From positions 152,011 to 216,010 of the forward strand of contig RQTK01000165.1 in the NCBI GenBank assembly GCA_003991915.1: a stretch of 64,000 nucleotides of DNA. The letters run 5' to 3'. The position numbers and the translations under genes are program-made. How positions within the stretch are numbered: position 1 is the stretch's first letter; every line of letters begins with the position of its first letter. Positions 1-12,900 of the stretch are shown in pieces. The notes beneath the pieces were generated by a model. The model did no database searches, had not been told where the DNA came from, and saw only the letters and a program-made list of their open reading frames with translations. The stretch comes from Elysia chlorotica. Taxonomy: Eukaryota; Mollusca; Gastropoda; Plakobranchidae.

Positions 1-21
1 TGATGATGATGATGATGATGC

Positions 22-88
<67 letters not shown>

Positions 89-99
89 AATAATAATAA
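1..99. repeat. (GAT)n then (AAT)n microsatellite
   Basis: Near-perfect trinucleotide array at the window edge, with one TGC interruption and an AAT tail. Confidence 0.97.
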
Positions 100-124
100 T
101 TGTGTATGCTTAGGGGAGGGGGGT

Positions 125-127
<3 letters not shown>

Positions 128-173
<46 letters not shown>

Positions 174-180
174 GATAGAG

Positions 181-240
<60 letters not shown>

Positions 241-276
241 TGTATGGAGAGAGCGAGATAAACAGAGGCACAGAAG

Positions 277-322
<46 letters not shown>

Positions 323-402
323 CATAACATGTAGGCCTATATGGTAAACGCTGTGTATGTAGAGGGGAAGGGGTTGAAAAGGGAGGGCGGGGTTGGAGAG
401 GA

Positions 403-458
<56 letters not shown>

Positions 459-506
459 AGAGAGAGAGGAGGCAGAGAGAAAGAGAAAGAGAGGGAACGA
501 GAGAGC
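128..506. repeat. (GA)n-rich block
   Basis: Several long (GA)n runs (about 128-236, 282-320, 406-450) separated by short unique sequence. The open frames here encode only Ser-Leu or Arg-Glu repeats and are not genes. Confidence 0.95.
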
Positions 507-759
507 AGCTTGGTAATCAATGATAAAACCTGTTTGGCAGTTTATGTAGCGGCCGAATGTCGAAGCGGAGTTGGTTAGCGCGTTGAACGGCAGTGTGATC
601 AACATAAAAAAAATTGTTTTCAACTTGACGATTTTACATTTCTTTCCACACACAAAATTTTACACGATGTAAATATGCCTAGGTCTACGTAAACAAAAAT
701 TACTTTTTTTAAAATAACGACCTTTCAGAGGAGGATTTACTGCTGTCGTAGGTTTAGTA

Positions 760-805
760 TCGAAAAGTCACGCGAGATCACATGACAAGTGCCAAAATGG
801 CGACG
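760..805 (+). promoter_or_regulatory. GGA start region with YY1-like site
   Basis: The start codon lies in CCAAAATGGCGACG, which matches the YY1 core AAnATGGCG often found over start codons. Just upstream, 777-786 reads ATCACATGAC, an E-box-like palindrome two bases from the CLEAR element of lysosomal genes. No TATA box is evident in the preceding 60 bases. Inference only. Confidence 0.3.
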
Positions 806-3800
806 TCCGACGACTCATTAGAGAATCTGCTCAGTAAGTTTCATCTGCATTTTAGATATTGTCGCAGAATTCATTCGACATGTCGTTTTTAGTGCATTTT
901 TTGTAAAATTTCAGATAATGTCATTTTTATTTCTCCAAGCGCCCTCATTGATCCAGGTGCATCAACTGTGCAGTGCGCACAAAATCTACCAGAACTGACT
1001 AGACTCGAGATCTAGATGTAGATTCTAGTTATATAGAACATTCTAAAGATCACATTCTTTCTGTTTGAAATAAATGTAAAACTGCTATGAACAGAAATGG
1101 GTTCCTTAATAAATGGATGAATAATGATCAGATTGACTGCCCTCAGCCAGTTTCCATCATCCAGGAAGCGTACTTTCAGTGCGACTGTGTTGTTTTAGCT
1201 TTACCCTGTAACACTGCACGCCACTTTACTGTTGCTAAAGCCTAAACAATTATATCAGCGCTACGCATTCAATGTGAATAGAAACAAGTGGAAGTCATAA
1301 TCATGTGTATGATTCATTCATAATGAGATATGTAGGGACTATATTGTAAGATTGTAAATTGTTGCAAATGATCAGCATTATGAACAGTATAAATGGCATC
1401 TACTGTAGACCTCTTATTTGATCAATTTGCTTAAATGTCTGAATTGGACTATCAGAGTGACCTGACACTCACTCACTCACTCACTATCCTGTGTTTATTT
1501 GTCATCTGCTGCGGGTGTCCCAGGTACTGGGGTAGGCAGCAGGCGACCAGCATTTTTGACTCCTAATCTCCATTCCGTCCTGTTATGTGGGTTAGTTCGG
1601 TCTAGGTTCCAAGACCTCCGGTCACTCCTGACGCATTCAGACCAGGTCTTTCTGGGTCTCCCTCGTCCTCTAACGCATGGCACAGACAAGCTCAAGGTGT
1701 CGTTGATGCACGAAGTTGCACGTGTCACATGTCCAAACCATCTTAAGCGTCTGGTACGCACGGCCTCGGTCACCTCCTGTATTCCAAGCCTATCAAGCAG
1801 CGACTCAATTGGGATCTCGTCGTCTGGCTTGACGCCACAAAACCAACGGATCATGGCCCTGTCATTTAGGGACTATATTGTAAGATTGTAAATTGTTGCA
1901 AATGATCAGCATTATGAACAGTATAAATGGCATCTACTGTAGACCTCTTATTTGATCAATTTGCTTCAATGTCTGAATTGGACTATACACTATAGATCTC
2001 CCCCCACCATTTATTGATCCTGGCTTGTATCACCTCACTGCTGCACTTGTAGTATCCAATCTTCTCAATTTCTACAAATTTCAAATCCACTCATTACCAC
2101 CATGAAAAAATGTATAATTAATTCAAAACTTATTGCACCTTCAGTAACATTTAGCCTTTAAAAAACTATGTGCTTATGATCCTTTATCAAATAAAAATTA
2201 AACACTTGCCTGTGAATACCTTTCATGAGGATTGTTCAATTGAACTCTTACACTGTGAATTAAGCTGTCACTTTATATACTTAGACTGCAGACACCAGCT
2301 CCCACTCAGGTAACACTTTTATGTTCACTTCTCACACTGCAGAGCAGACTTTAGACTGGATAGTGCTGGAGTAATTTGTAACACTATTTAGAGGGTTAGA
2401 AAAATTGCAGACTTTTAAAATAATGTGTATTTAATTTTTCAGACAAGGCGACTGATCCTGCACAAAAAGAGGCGGATGCTGATAGAATAACAGCATTCTG
2501 TGATAAAGTGAATGCAGAATTAGAGGGACCTTTACTTTCTACCAGATTGCTTGCGCACAAAATTCAATCACCTCAAGAAAAAGAGGCTCTTTATGCATTA
2601 ATAGTATGTAATTTATTTATTTTTTGTGTATTTATATTCTGTGAAAAACCAGCTGAAAGTTTTAACAATGTGCAAAGTAAAAATAGACTTGTAGTAATAA
2701 TGATAAATATAATTAAAATTACATTTCTTTAGCGCCTTCCATTTTATTTGTTTCTCAGTAGACTATGCTGAAGATGAAGAGAGATGCTTTTGTTGTTTAA
2801 AAATAATTTCAAAAGGTGATAAACTAATTTAAGTTATCTTCACCCTTTTCTTGAAAATGTAAATATTATTTTACATTAACACTATCATTGTGATGGTCAT
2901 GGATGATGGAGTTGATTGGGCCTTAAAATTTTATGTGTAATCTTTACAATGACTGTGCATTAACAATATTAAACCAGTTTATCTTTGTCCTTACTGTTTC
3001 AGACACTAGAATCATGTGTGAAAAACTGTGGAAGATATTTTCACCAAGAAATTGGCAAATTTCGCTTCCTCAATGAACTAATTAAAGTGGTGTCTCCAAA
3101 GGTAATATCCAAATTTTTGTTGCTCCTGGTAATGAAATTTTCAAAATTCAATGTCAATGTACCAGCTTTCAATCACTAATCACTGAGTAGTAAAATAAAA
3201 ACGTGAGATCTTCTTAAGTGGGTTTGTTTAAAAGCACACGACTGAAGAGGTTTTTTACTAGTACGCTGAAAACACAGCTTTTCGTCAGCGATATTTTAGC
3301 TGAGTCAGGTGTCGTCTTCTAAGCCCCGGTGACCTTTCCCAACCTCAGCAAAATACCAGTCCAAGGTAAACCCAACGGGGCTGCTTTAAACTTGGGTAAT
3401 TATTAGAGTTTAGGCATAATGTTTCATGCTCTGTACAAATACAATATAATTTTACCAGATGCCTAAAACAATAGTTAGTATTTGAAACAACAACAATTTA
3501 CAAGTAAAATAATGAGCGCTATAGTTTTATGTTGTTGACTTGTAAACAGAGGCTATTTTTTAGAGAGATTTAGTGACGTAATTGATAATCAAATTGTTCA
3601 ATAGAATGATGACCACTAGTTAATTTTTTTTTAATGCTGGTCTCGCTTGATAGACACTAATTGAACATTAAAATTTTATGTTGTTATCAGTACAGAATAT
3701 GCTGCTACATTAGGAGAGAGTCACTTGCAATAATACTCCAGTATTTGGCAATGGATTTTTTTCGTTCTCCTTATTGAATGAGTTACCATATTAAGATAAA

Positions 3801-5468
3801 ACTGTATTAAATAATTCATCACAGGTGATTACAATAATTTATGCAAGGAATAAATAAATATGGACATGAATATTATGAATAAATTAGGCACTTATTTGTC
3901 TTGGATCCGAAGAGAAGGGGTGACTTGCAGTAAATGGGTGGACAAAATGTTAGATAATTTGTCCAGCTCCTTATGGATGGATGCCAAAGGCCTGTTCCCT
4001 CTCCAGTTTTGAAATGGCTTGGTAACTCAACTCAGTCCATTGCTCTCCCTAGGAGTCCCAGCCCGAATGCAAATTGTTTTATGAATGAGATGAAAGGCTC
4101 TCTAACAGATCTTTTTCTGTAAATGAACATATAATTGTCCATAGCAGATTGAATGCCTGGCAAAGAACTGTGGTATTTGTGCTTTGTGTTGGAAATTACT
4201 TTATGAACCTAACTGAGAGCTGCGTTCGACCTATTAAAACTTAGCTGAATCAATTTGTGTTAAAATCACACCAACTACAGCTTAAGATTTGGTATTACAA
4301 TTTACAGTCTAAAAGAAGAGGCATTGTCAGAATTTGGTAGATGATATTGTTGTAACAAGTGAATACACTGTCATTCTCATTTGCCATCGCTAAAAAAATG
4401 TTCTTGCATTAGATAAGAATAAAAGAAATATGAAACAAAGTAGATAGATTAGTATTAGCACTTTGAGAGCAAATAATACCTTACATACAGAACAGTGGAA
4501 ACCTCACAATTCAAATTTCTTGGGATTTGATCTCAACTTCACATGAAGAGGGATTTTTATTACAAAAGTGGACATGCCTGAACCACAAAGGTGTTAAATT
4601 TAATAGACAGCAATTTTCCTGTTTTGAAAAACTGCATTTACATAGTTTGCTATTTTTTTTTCTTTTTACAGCAACCTTCTCCCAACCCAATCAATTTCTC
4701 TTAAAGGCATATCTTGGGCAGCAATAATCATTGAAATTTGTTTGACAGAGAGTAATTTTGAAGTGTCTATTGGTGGTGTACGCTTTGAATTAAGAGAATC
4801 AAGCCAAAAAAACTTTGAATTAAGAATCTGATTTTAGTCGAGCCCATGAGAGAAAGACATGTTCTCTTGCAAAATTTGGTTTATGAGAAATTTTAATTAT
4901 GAGACTTTATTTTGTGTAGTTTTCCCTGTAATAGATTGCTTTATATCATGAGTTCTTCCAATAGTTCTTATGAATTTTGTTATTTCTATGTTATGGATAC
5001 TTTTTTTTTTCTTTTGGTAACTAATCTTAGGAGTCAAAAATAAGAGAAGCTGAAAACTGATATGACATTGATTAATTGAAAGCTATAATTATTTGGTTTT
5101 GTATAAATTTGCAAATGCAAATGTTTATGTGGAGGAGAGTGTACTTAATTACTACATTCACTAAATCTGAATTGAGGAGTTATATAAAATATGATAATAA
5201 TATATTCAGACTCAAAGTGAACACCTGAACTCTTGAAATTTTCAGCTCCAACTCTGTGTATCAGTTAAAGTGATATATAGATTGGCTTTTACCTTGTTTC
5301 CTTGTACAGTATCTTGGTAACAGAACACCAATGGCAGTAAAGAAAAGGTGCATTGAGATTATGTACAGCTGGCACAAAGGCCTTGGTCACGAGCCAAAGA
5401 TTGCAGAAGCCTACAAAATGCTCAAAGCTCAAGGGATTGTCAAGCAAGATCCTGTCTACATGGACAGA
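797..5468 (+). CDS. GGA: GGA exons 1-4: VHS domain
   Basis: Residues 1-152. The all-helical VHS domain binds acidic-cluster dileucine signals of cargo tails. The segments RLLAHKIQSPQEKEAL, CVKNCGRYFHQEIGKF and FLNELIKVVSPKYLG are close to the family sequence. Exons are 37, 161, 99 and 159 nt; the phases (1,0,0,0) close exactly. Introns here are long and repeat-rich (LINE end at 1.5-1.9 kb, MITE at 4.5 kb). Confidence 0.93.
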
Positions 5469-6567
5469 GTAAGTGATCTTAGGTTTTTCAAGAAACCAAC
5501 TTGTTTCTTTAATTGTTGCAAAATCATTAAATACAGTATTGGTTGTTAGTTTTATTTTGTTTTGTTTGTTGTTTCTTTTTGGTTGTGGTGGAGGTGTATT
5601 TTTTCTTAGTTTAGCACACAAAAATACACATCTTTATTTTATTTTGGTACCTGCTATTTGCCTCTATGCCGCTTAGTTAATTCTAATATATTCTGTATAT
5701 TTCCTTATTCATTCAGACCTGCCGAAAGTTTGGTGTACGGCGAGCCCTCGAAAAAGTACGGCGAGCGATCAAATTACCGATGATCGAAAAAAAAAAACAA
5801 CGGAGTTTTTTACTATATTTTACTACTATTTATCATAACGCCTACATTTTAAATCTTTGTTTCGTTTTGCCCAGACTACCGGTAGAAGTTTTTAATTGTT
5901 CTATTACGATTAGTAGGTGTGTTTCCGCTTTATGTGATTCACTTTCCTTTTCTCAAACGAAATTGAGTCAAATCGACGTAAAAAAAAAGATTTCAAAATC
6001 CAACTTCATCAACTTAATTTTTAAGAACAACGAGAAAACCACAGCTGGTCTAAATCTAGTCCTGTCAATTTAGGCCGAGCCAAAATGATGAAGGCCTAGC
6101 CATTCTTAAGTCGCGTTATTCCCGATGTGTAGCGACTGCTCATCCTCTTAGTCGGAACTAGATCTTGGCTAAGTCTTACAGTATCGCCTACGACGTCATA
6201 TATATATAATTATACTGAATCGCGTACTGAATACAGTAAACGGACACAATGTGCGTGATTTCCAAGAAAGAGAGATTTACGGTACATAATCAATGAAACA
6301 TAACTAAAGCCCCAATTTCTTCCATTGCCTGCAAGAAGACATACTGAAACAGATCGGTGTGATTGGCGTAAAAGTTCATATACGTATAATATATTGGAAA
6401 GTGTTCTAATGAATGGAACACTTTCGATTTCCTTCAACCAAAATCGGATCTGATCTAGAAGAAACACGACGTTGAGAATGAAGAGTTGAGAGCATAGGCC
6501 TAGGCCCGACTAAAGCTCTTCCTCTGTTCCTCGTTCGTTTTCGTCCATTGCCATCTCTTTTCTCTTG

Positions 6568-6619
<52 letters not shown>

Positions 6620-6874
6620 GTCGGCATACTTAAATACCATTACCATTCCAGATTTAGATTTGTGAACATTTGAAAACATAGGCCTACTCTAGCTGTTCCT
6701 GTCCCTCGTCCATTTTCGTCAATTGCTATTGCTCACTCTTCTTCTTCTTCTTCTTCTTCTTCTTCTTCTTCTTCTTCTTCTTCTTCTTCTTCTTCTTCTT
6801 CTTCTTCTTCTTCTTCTTCTTCTTCTTCTTCTTCTTCTTCTTCTTCTTCTTCTTCTTCTTCTTCTTCTTCTTCT

Positions 6875-6937
<63 letters not shown>

Positions 6938-9900
6938 TTGTCTCTCTGTGTCTCTGCCTGTTTGTTGCTTTCTATTCGTAGAGTTACTTCATACAGTTGC
7001 ATCCATATAATGTTGATGACCACATTGAACGTGAATAGTGTCTGTAGGTAGTGAATATGTTACTTGTATAGAATTTCGAACAAAGAAAAATCATTTAGTT
7101 TGGAAGGAAAAAATAAACAAATTGTCTCTAGAAATGCTTGTTTGGAGCTTAATTTTCCAAAATTTTTCGGGGGGAGCATGCCCCCGGAACCCCCTAGTTT
7201 AGCTCCCGCTGCGGCGTTGAGACACCTTGATGTAAACTCACTGTATCTAGGGATCTTAAATACTGTATGTCTAGCTCCCGCTGCGGCGTTGAGACACCTT
7301 GATGTAAATGTATCTAGGGAACTTAAATACTGAATGTCTAGCTAGGGGAGGCTGTTTTTGAACCACAGAAAAGCTAAAAATTGTTTTCGGTATTTTTTTT
7401 TTTATTTTTTTTTTGCCCCCCTGTTAGGGGCGTTGCCCCTTGACCCCACCGGATTAGATTATACTGTTATAGCTAATCATTGAAAATGTATTTTTACTTT
7501 ACATACCCTATTTTTGGCTTTTATTGACTTGTAACGAAATTTGTGGAAAGAAGTACTACGACCTGGCCAAAAATACTGTCTGGTGAGTCAAAAGTACTGT
7601 GAGCCAAAATTTTGGGTTGGCAGGTCTGTTCATTGATGTTTAAAATTGTATCTTCTTTTTTTATTCCAGACATTTGACCCATTCCCACCACCAAAGCCTA
7701 GAAAAGCTGATTTTGAAGATGATGAAAAAGCAAAGGTGTGCCACTGTAGATAATACACTGAAAACATTGAAAATAGAGATAATTTAAGTTTAATTTTTTT
7801 TTTTTTTTTTTCATTTAGTTACCATATTTAATGACCTTTCAGTTTTAGATTTTTTTGTGGGTGTAAATTTTGAATTGTAAAATTCTTTTCTTTTTTATGT
7901 AATATGATTTATTTTGATCTGTGCTAAGATGTATCTTCATTTAATTTCACTGTTTATTATATTCTATGTTAGCATAAACTTACAATGATTGAGAGAAGCG
8001 TTTTGTATTATGCACATTCTGTCTTTCTTAAAACAGTTGTTATTTTCCTCTTAGTAGCAACCAAAAGCTATGTTTACTCCTCACAACAATCTCTCAATTC
8101 AGCAATTAGGATTACTTTTTAAAAAGTTATTATTGTTAAAACATTTTGTCATACCAAGTTCTTTTTTTTTTAAATTTATATAGACTTTGGAGAAGCTCTT
8201 GAGGAGTAAAAATCCAGATGATCTGCAGGCAGCTAACAGACTCATCAAAAACATGGTCAAGGAGGTGAGATAATGAGTTGCCTATTTTAAATCTTTTTGG
8301 ACTTATTTGTAATTTATTTGTGTATTTTTCCGAACCTTTAAAATCTCAAAAAGAAAACCAATGAAAGAGATTATAGTTTAGGGAAACGAGGTTACATTAT
8401 CTTGACATCATTTCCCAGAGAGAGAGAGAGAGAGAGAGAGAAATTGACAATCCAAAAGTGAGAGCTATGCTGATTTGTGTCTCCCTTGCTTTGGTCAGGA
8501 TGCTGAGAAATCAGAAAGAAAATCAAGGAGGATCAATGAACTGGAGGCCGTGGGGAATCAGGTCAAGTTGTTGACTGAGATGATCAGCCAGTACTCCTCT
8601 TCTGCCACATCCAAGGAAGAGCTGGAGATGATGAAGGTTAAGAGTCTGTTCCTGTTTGTTTTGGTTGTTTGTTGTTGGGTTTTTTTTTGAGGGGGGGGTT
8701 GTTTTTTTTTTCTAACTAATGTTTATCCTTCAACCTTTTGCATATGGCTGAGAGTAATGCTTTCGTGTTGATCGTTGTTCCTTTCAAGTTGTTTTGGGAT
8801 TGTTTGTCTTCCATGAAAAGAAATATGTAAATTTTAAAAGGACATTAGATTTATACAAATTAAATGTTTGGTAAACTTTCATGGAATGAGCCAAGTGATG
8901 GGAAATGCGCATCATGAGATTTAAATAGACTATTTAGGATCAGGATGATGTGACTCAGTTTGTGTTTTCCTTCTGATGTAGGAGCTGTATGAGAGTCTTG
9001 AAAAAGCACGCCCCAGTTTATTCCGCCTAGCCAGTGATACAGACGAAAATGACACAGACGGAATAAGTAAGTGTACATAAAAAGAGCAATGCACTTGTAA
9101 TGTGTTTCTTCTTTTGTTTTTACCTATACCAAAATCATCTAGTGGATTAAAGCTTTAAAAGATTAGCCATTTTAAAGGAAGAAGTAAGTCTTGATGCTTT
9201 CTAATAGATTGTGACTAGATCCCCATTCATGAAAATCTTTTAAAAGGTTTAAAAGTTACCTGCTTGACTAGTTACAACTAAGAATAGTTATGTTAGTAAA
9301 AGAGTCTGAGTTTGAAAGCTGTATTGAAGTATCAGAGAAAACTCTTCAAAATTGTAGGAAATGGCTTAAAAACCAGTGTGAATCATTTATGCTGTCTGAA
9401 CTTAAAAAATTAATTATCTTTAAAAATTGACGTTTGCGTACATGATACCGTTTTAAGTTGTTTTTTTTTTAACAAAGGTGGTAAATAATGATCATGATAT
9501 TCTTGTGTTTTGTGTACATGTTTTAATTTAATCATTTTTTTCTCTGGGTTTTATTGACCCATATATCTCTGAAAAAATTTTGGGTAAGCTTGTTCATGCA
9601 CAGAATTATAGTGTGTGAAATAGCCAATAACGTCTCACAAAATATCACTCAAAATATTTTAGATATGGTAAATTGCACCATCTGTTTCAATTATTTTTTC
9701 CATTTTTTTTCAATGGGAATTGAATTTTTCTCCCATGGGTGATCCTAAATTGTTGTCCTTGAAGGCGAGAAAAAGGGGAGAGTGCTGACTTGAAATGTTG
9801 CGTATGCTAAAATTCATGTTAGTTTTTTATATCTTTTTAGATGTGCATTTATTTTGATTATTTCTGGTGGTGGAATATTTTTTAATTGTGGCTACTTTTT

Positions 9901-12900
9901 TTTTAATAGATTTGTTAATTTGAATTTCAAACTTTATTAATAACAGAAATTTCTCATTGCAGTTGTTGTGGAATTTTGTCTGAGCTTGATCTTATTACTT
10001 AAAAACTTGTGACTTATCAGTTTTCCCTTGATTTCACTAGGCATTTCCAGAAATATTTCTCTGTAACAGGACTTTTTTCTTTATTGTAACAAGTTCTATT
10101 TAAATACAGTGTCTTAGATGTGTCTTTTTTCTTTGGATTTCCTACCATAAATTACCTTTAGTCCAATTATATGGGGGCATACAATTGATTTTATTTTTCT
10201 CTGCATGGTTCAATGTTTTGAGGTATGTTCCTTGGAGATTGCTTTGCCTAAGCCGAGACATTATTTACTCTATCTGTAATTGTTAATAAAAACTCATTGT
10301 CATCAAAAGCCAAAAACATCTGGTCTTTCATTAGTTTTGTCTAATTTGTAGTATTTCAACTTTGTAAGGCAGCATTTTTTTTATTTGAATGTGTTTTAAC
10401 ACAATAAGAGGTGTATTTCTTTCACTATGGGATAAAACCTTTGTAAGCATCTACATAGCCTGGTTTATTTAAAGTTAAGTTCATGTTTCATTTGAGAGCA
10501 CATCATTATACATGTGTAATGTTAATGATCAAAAAAAATATTTTTCGCTTTTTTTTTCATAATTCAAAAGCAGTAGACAGTTATTGGTTTATAATTTTGT
10601 GTGTGTGTGTGAATAGGATTATATTGTATTTCTCTCTCGTGTGTGTACCCTGTATTTAAAAGTGCGTCCATACTTTTTGTTTTCATGCTGTTTCTGAGCC
10701 TGTAATAAAAGATAACTTTTTTTGTTCTAACCCAAACTGTTTTTCTGCTTTCTCTTCCAGATGATATACTGCATGCCAATGACGCAGTGACCCGTGTCAT
10801 GACTTTGTACAAAGAGAAGGTGGAAGGGGAGAAACCAGCCGGTGATTACACTGCAGGTGCAAAAGGTAAGGGGGTCGAGCCTGTTGCAGATTGAGCTACT
10901 TATTAGGTTAAATACTCCATTTGCTCTCAAATAGCTTCTTTATTGGCACCTTGGTTGTTCAGTCTCAGGGTAGACGTGTAGTGCAGTGAAAACATCATAA
11001 TTCGAATTGCTTGGAATTTGGTCTTAACTTCGAATCAAGAGGATTCGAATTACAGAAGGGGATATACCTGAACCACAAAAGTGTTAAAATTAGTAGACAG
11101 TTGTTTGAAAAATTGCGTTTATGATAGTTTCCTATTGTTTTCTCTCTATAGCAGCCCTCTCCCTACCCCATTTCTTTTGAAGGTATGGCTTGGACAGCAA
11201 TAAGCATTGAATTCAGCTTGATAGAAAGTATTTTTGTAATGCCGTTTTGTGGATTTTAAGTTTTTGGAAGAAACATTGTGATTGATTTATGTTGGGTTCT
11301 TTTTATAAGATATAAAAGCCTTGCACAATATATTATATTGTCTTGTGATTCTTGACCCTTATCAGCAACAAAAAGAATTTGATATGTGTAGGTGGAAAAA
11401 CACTTAATGTTGTTTCTACAGATAAGTTTTGACAACAAGAGAAGCAATGATTTACTGTCTAATTGGTTCTAAAGCCTAATAGTAAAATCAAGTTGCTCAA
11501 ATTAGGAGATTTGGCGTTCAAATCTAGGTGTGCGGTTGGCCCCCTTGAGAAAGGTTCTTTAAACTAGTTTCCCCACTTTAACTCAGATGTTCATTAAAGT
11601 ACTAGCTGTAGGCAGTTACACGACCTTTCATTTTGTCTGGGGCAACTTAGTGGAAAACTTATGTATGAAAAGACTGGTTTATAAATTTCTTTTGCTTTTT
11701 CATGTTTTCATTGTGACAGAAACTAATGAAACTGAAAAGATCATGATTCTTCTAAGATTATCTTTTGTACATATATCAAGGCTTACTTCTAATAACAGGA
11801 ACTTACCTTCTATTTCTCTTCTCCATACAACAGACACTTCTCTCTTGGATGATTTGGGCTTTGACAGTAGTGCAAGATCAAATGCTCCAGCGTCCACTGA
11901 AATTTCAGGCTCGGGGCTCCTTGAAAATGATTTTCGTTCATTTGGTAATTGATTTTTCTGACCTGTACCAATTGGTTCAACTTAATTACTTTTTTGTAGC
12001 TATTACTTTTTTTTTTAATCTTAAATTTAATATATATTTCTGGATTTATAAAACAGACATAATATTTTTAACCACGAGAACTTTTTTATTTTTTTGCTTA
12101 AGGAAAAAAAATATTAAAGATGTTTTGAGAGCTCTATATAATGAAACATTTTATAAAACACTAAGAAACTTCTAAAAGAAAAAATTATACCTCGAAAGAT
12201 AAGTTATGCATTTGTCTATTATACCAAGCCTTCATTTGGTCACTAATAAATTATGTTTTTCCTCTCCCAGGTTTGGGTGATATGAGTGAACTTGGAAGTG
12301 TGTTCAATAATCTGCCAACTGCCACATCCCAACAGCAGCAGGTAGGTTTTGATAGAGAAACATTGTTTCATAAGCACTTAACAAAAAAAAAAAAAAATCA
12401 GATATCATCATCAGAAGTCAGCAATTTAGGTGTAGTGTGAAACTATATAACTGTAATTATATTGGAGAGTGTATTATTCCTTGATCAGTAACACAAGTTC
12501 ATCATTAAAAAAACAAAACAAAAAAACAGTATGTTTTGTCTTTCAGAAGTGAAAGGTTTTTTTTCAAGTCTTGGTCCCATCCCAGCATCATATCTGCTTT
12601 ATCCACAGTTTTCAGGCATGGCAGGATTGGCTACCCCAGCAGGCATGGGAATGGTCAATTTTGGAGCCCAGTCAGCATTTAGAGGGATGCCATCAATGCA
12701 GCCAGCTGCTACAAGCTCCATGTCATTTCCAGGTGGGTCATGTTCATGTTTCAAAATAATTATTCATAATTATATTACTTTAATGTACAAATTTTAACCC
12801 TGATTTCTGCAATGCATCCTTATAAATGTGAGTGACACTTATGAATTTTTTATCTCTTTTAATTGCTTCAGAGGAAGACGGCAAAAAATATGAAGTCGGA

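Larger units (their letters stand above)
5714..7628. mobile_element. 1.9-kb DNA-transposon-like element in GGA intron 4
   Basis: The left end CAGACCTGCC and right end GGCAGGTCTG are perfect 10-bp inverted repeats. The element is flanked on both sides by TTCATT (5708-5713 and 7629-7634), a 6-bp target duplication. The interior holds (CT)n, (CTT)n and (CTAT)n arrays and a duplicated block at about 7199-7330, but no recognisable transposase, so it appears non-autonomous. Superfamily not assigned. Confidence 0.72.

Noticed and set aside
110-578. Long Ser-Leu and Arg-Glu open frames
   Set aside because: Translations of (GA)n/(CT)n repeats on both strands; no non-repeat protein content.
545-600. 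tRNA-like sequence (GTTGGTTAGCGCGTTGAAC)
   Set aside because: It resembles a D-arm/A-box but there is no B-box or cloverleaf; at most a truncated SINE head.
6723-7010. Poly-leucine open frame
   Set aside because: Product of the (CTT)n array inside a mobile element.
12547-12608. Upstream acceptor (gtctttcag) that would lengthen GGA exon 12
   Set aside because: The frame from exon 11 (phase 0) does not match; the acceptor at 12608 keeps the frame.
12571-12759. Alternative frame across GGA exon 12
   Set aside because: Shadow frame of the real exon; it does not join the flanking exons.
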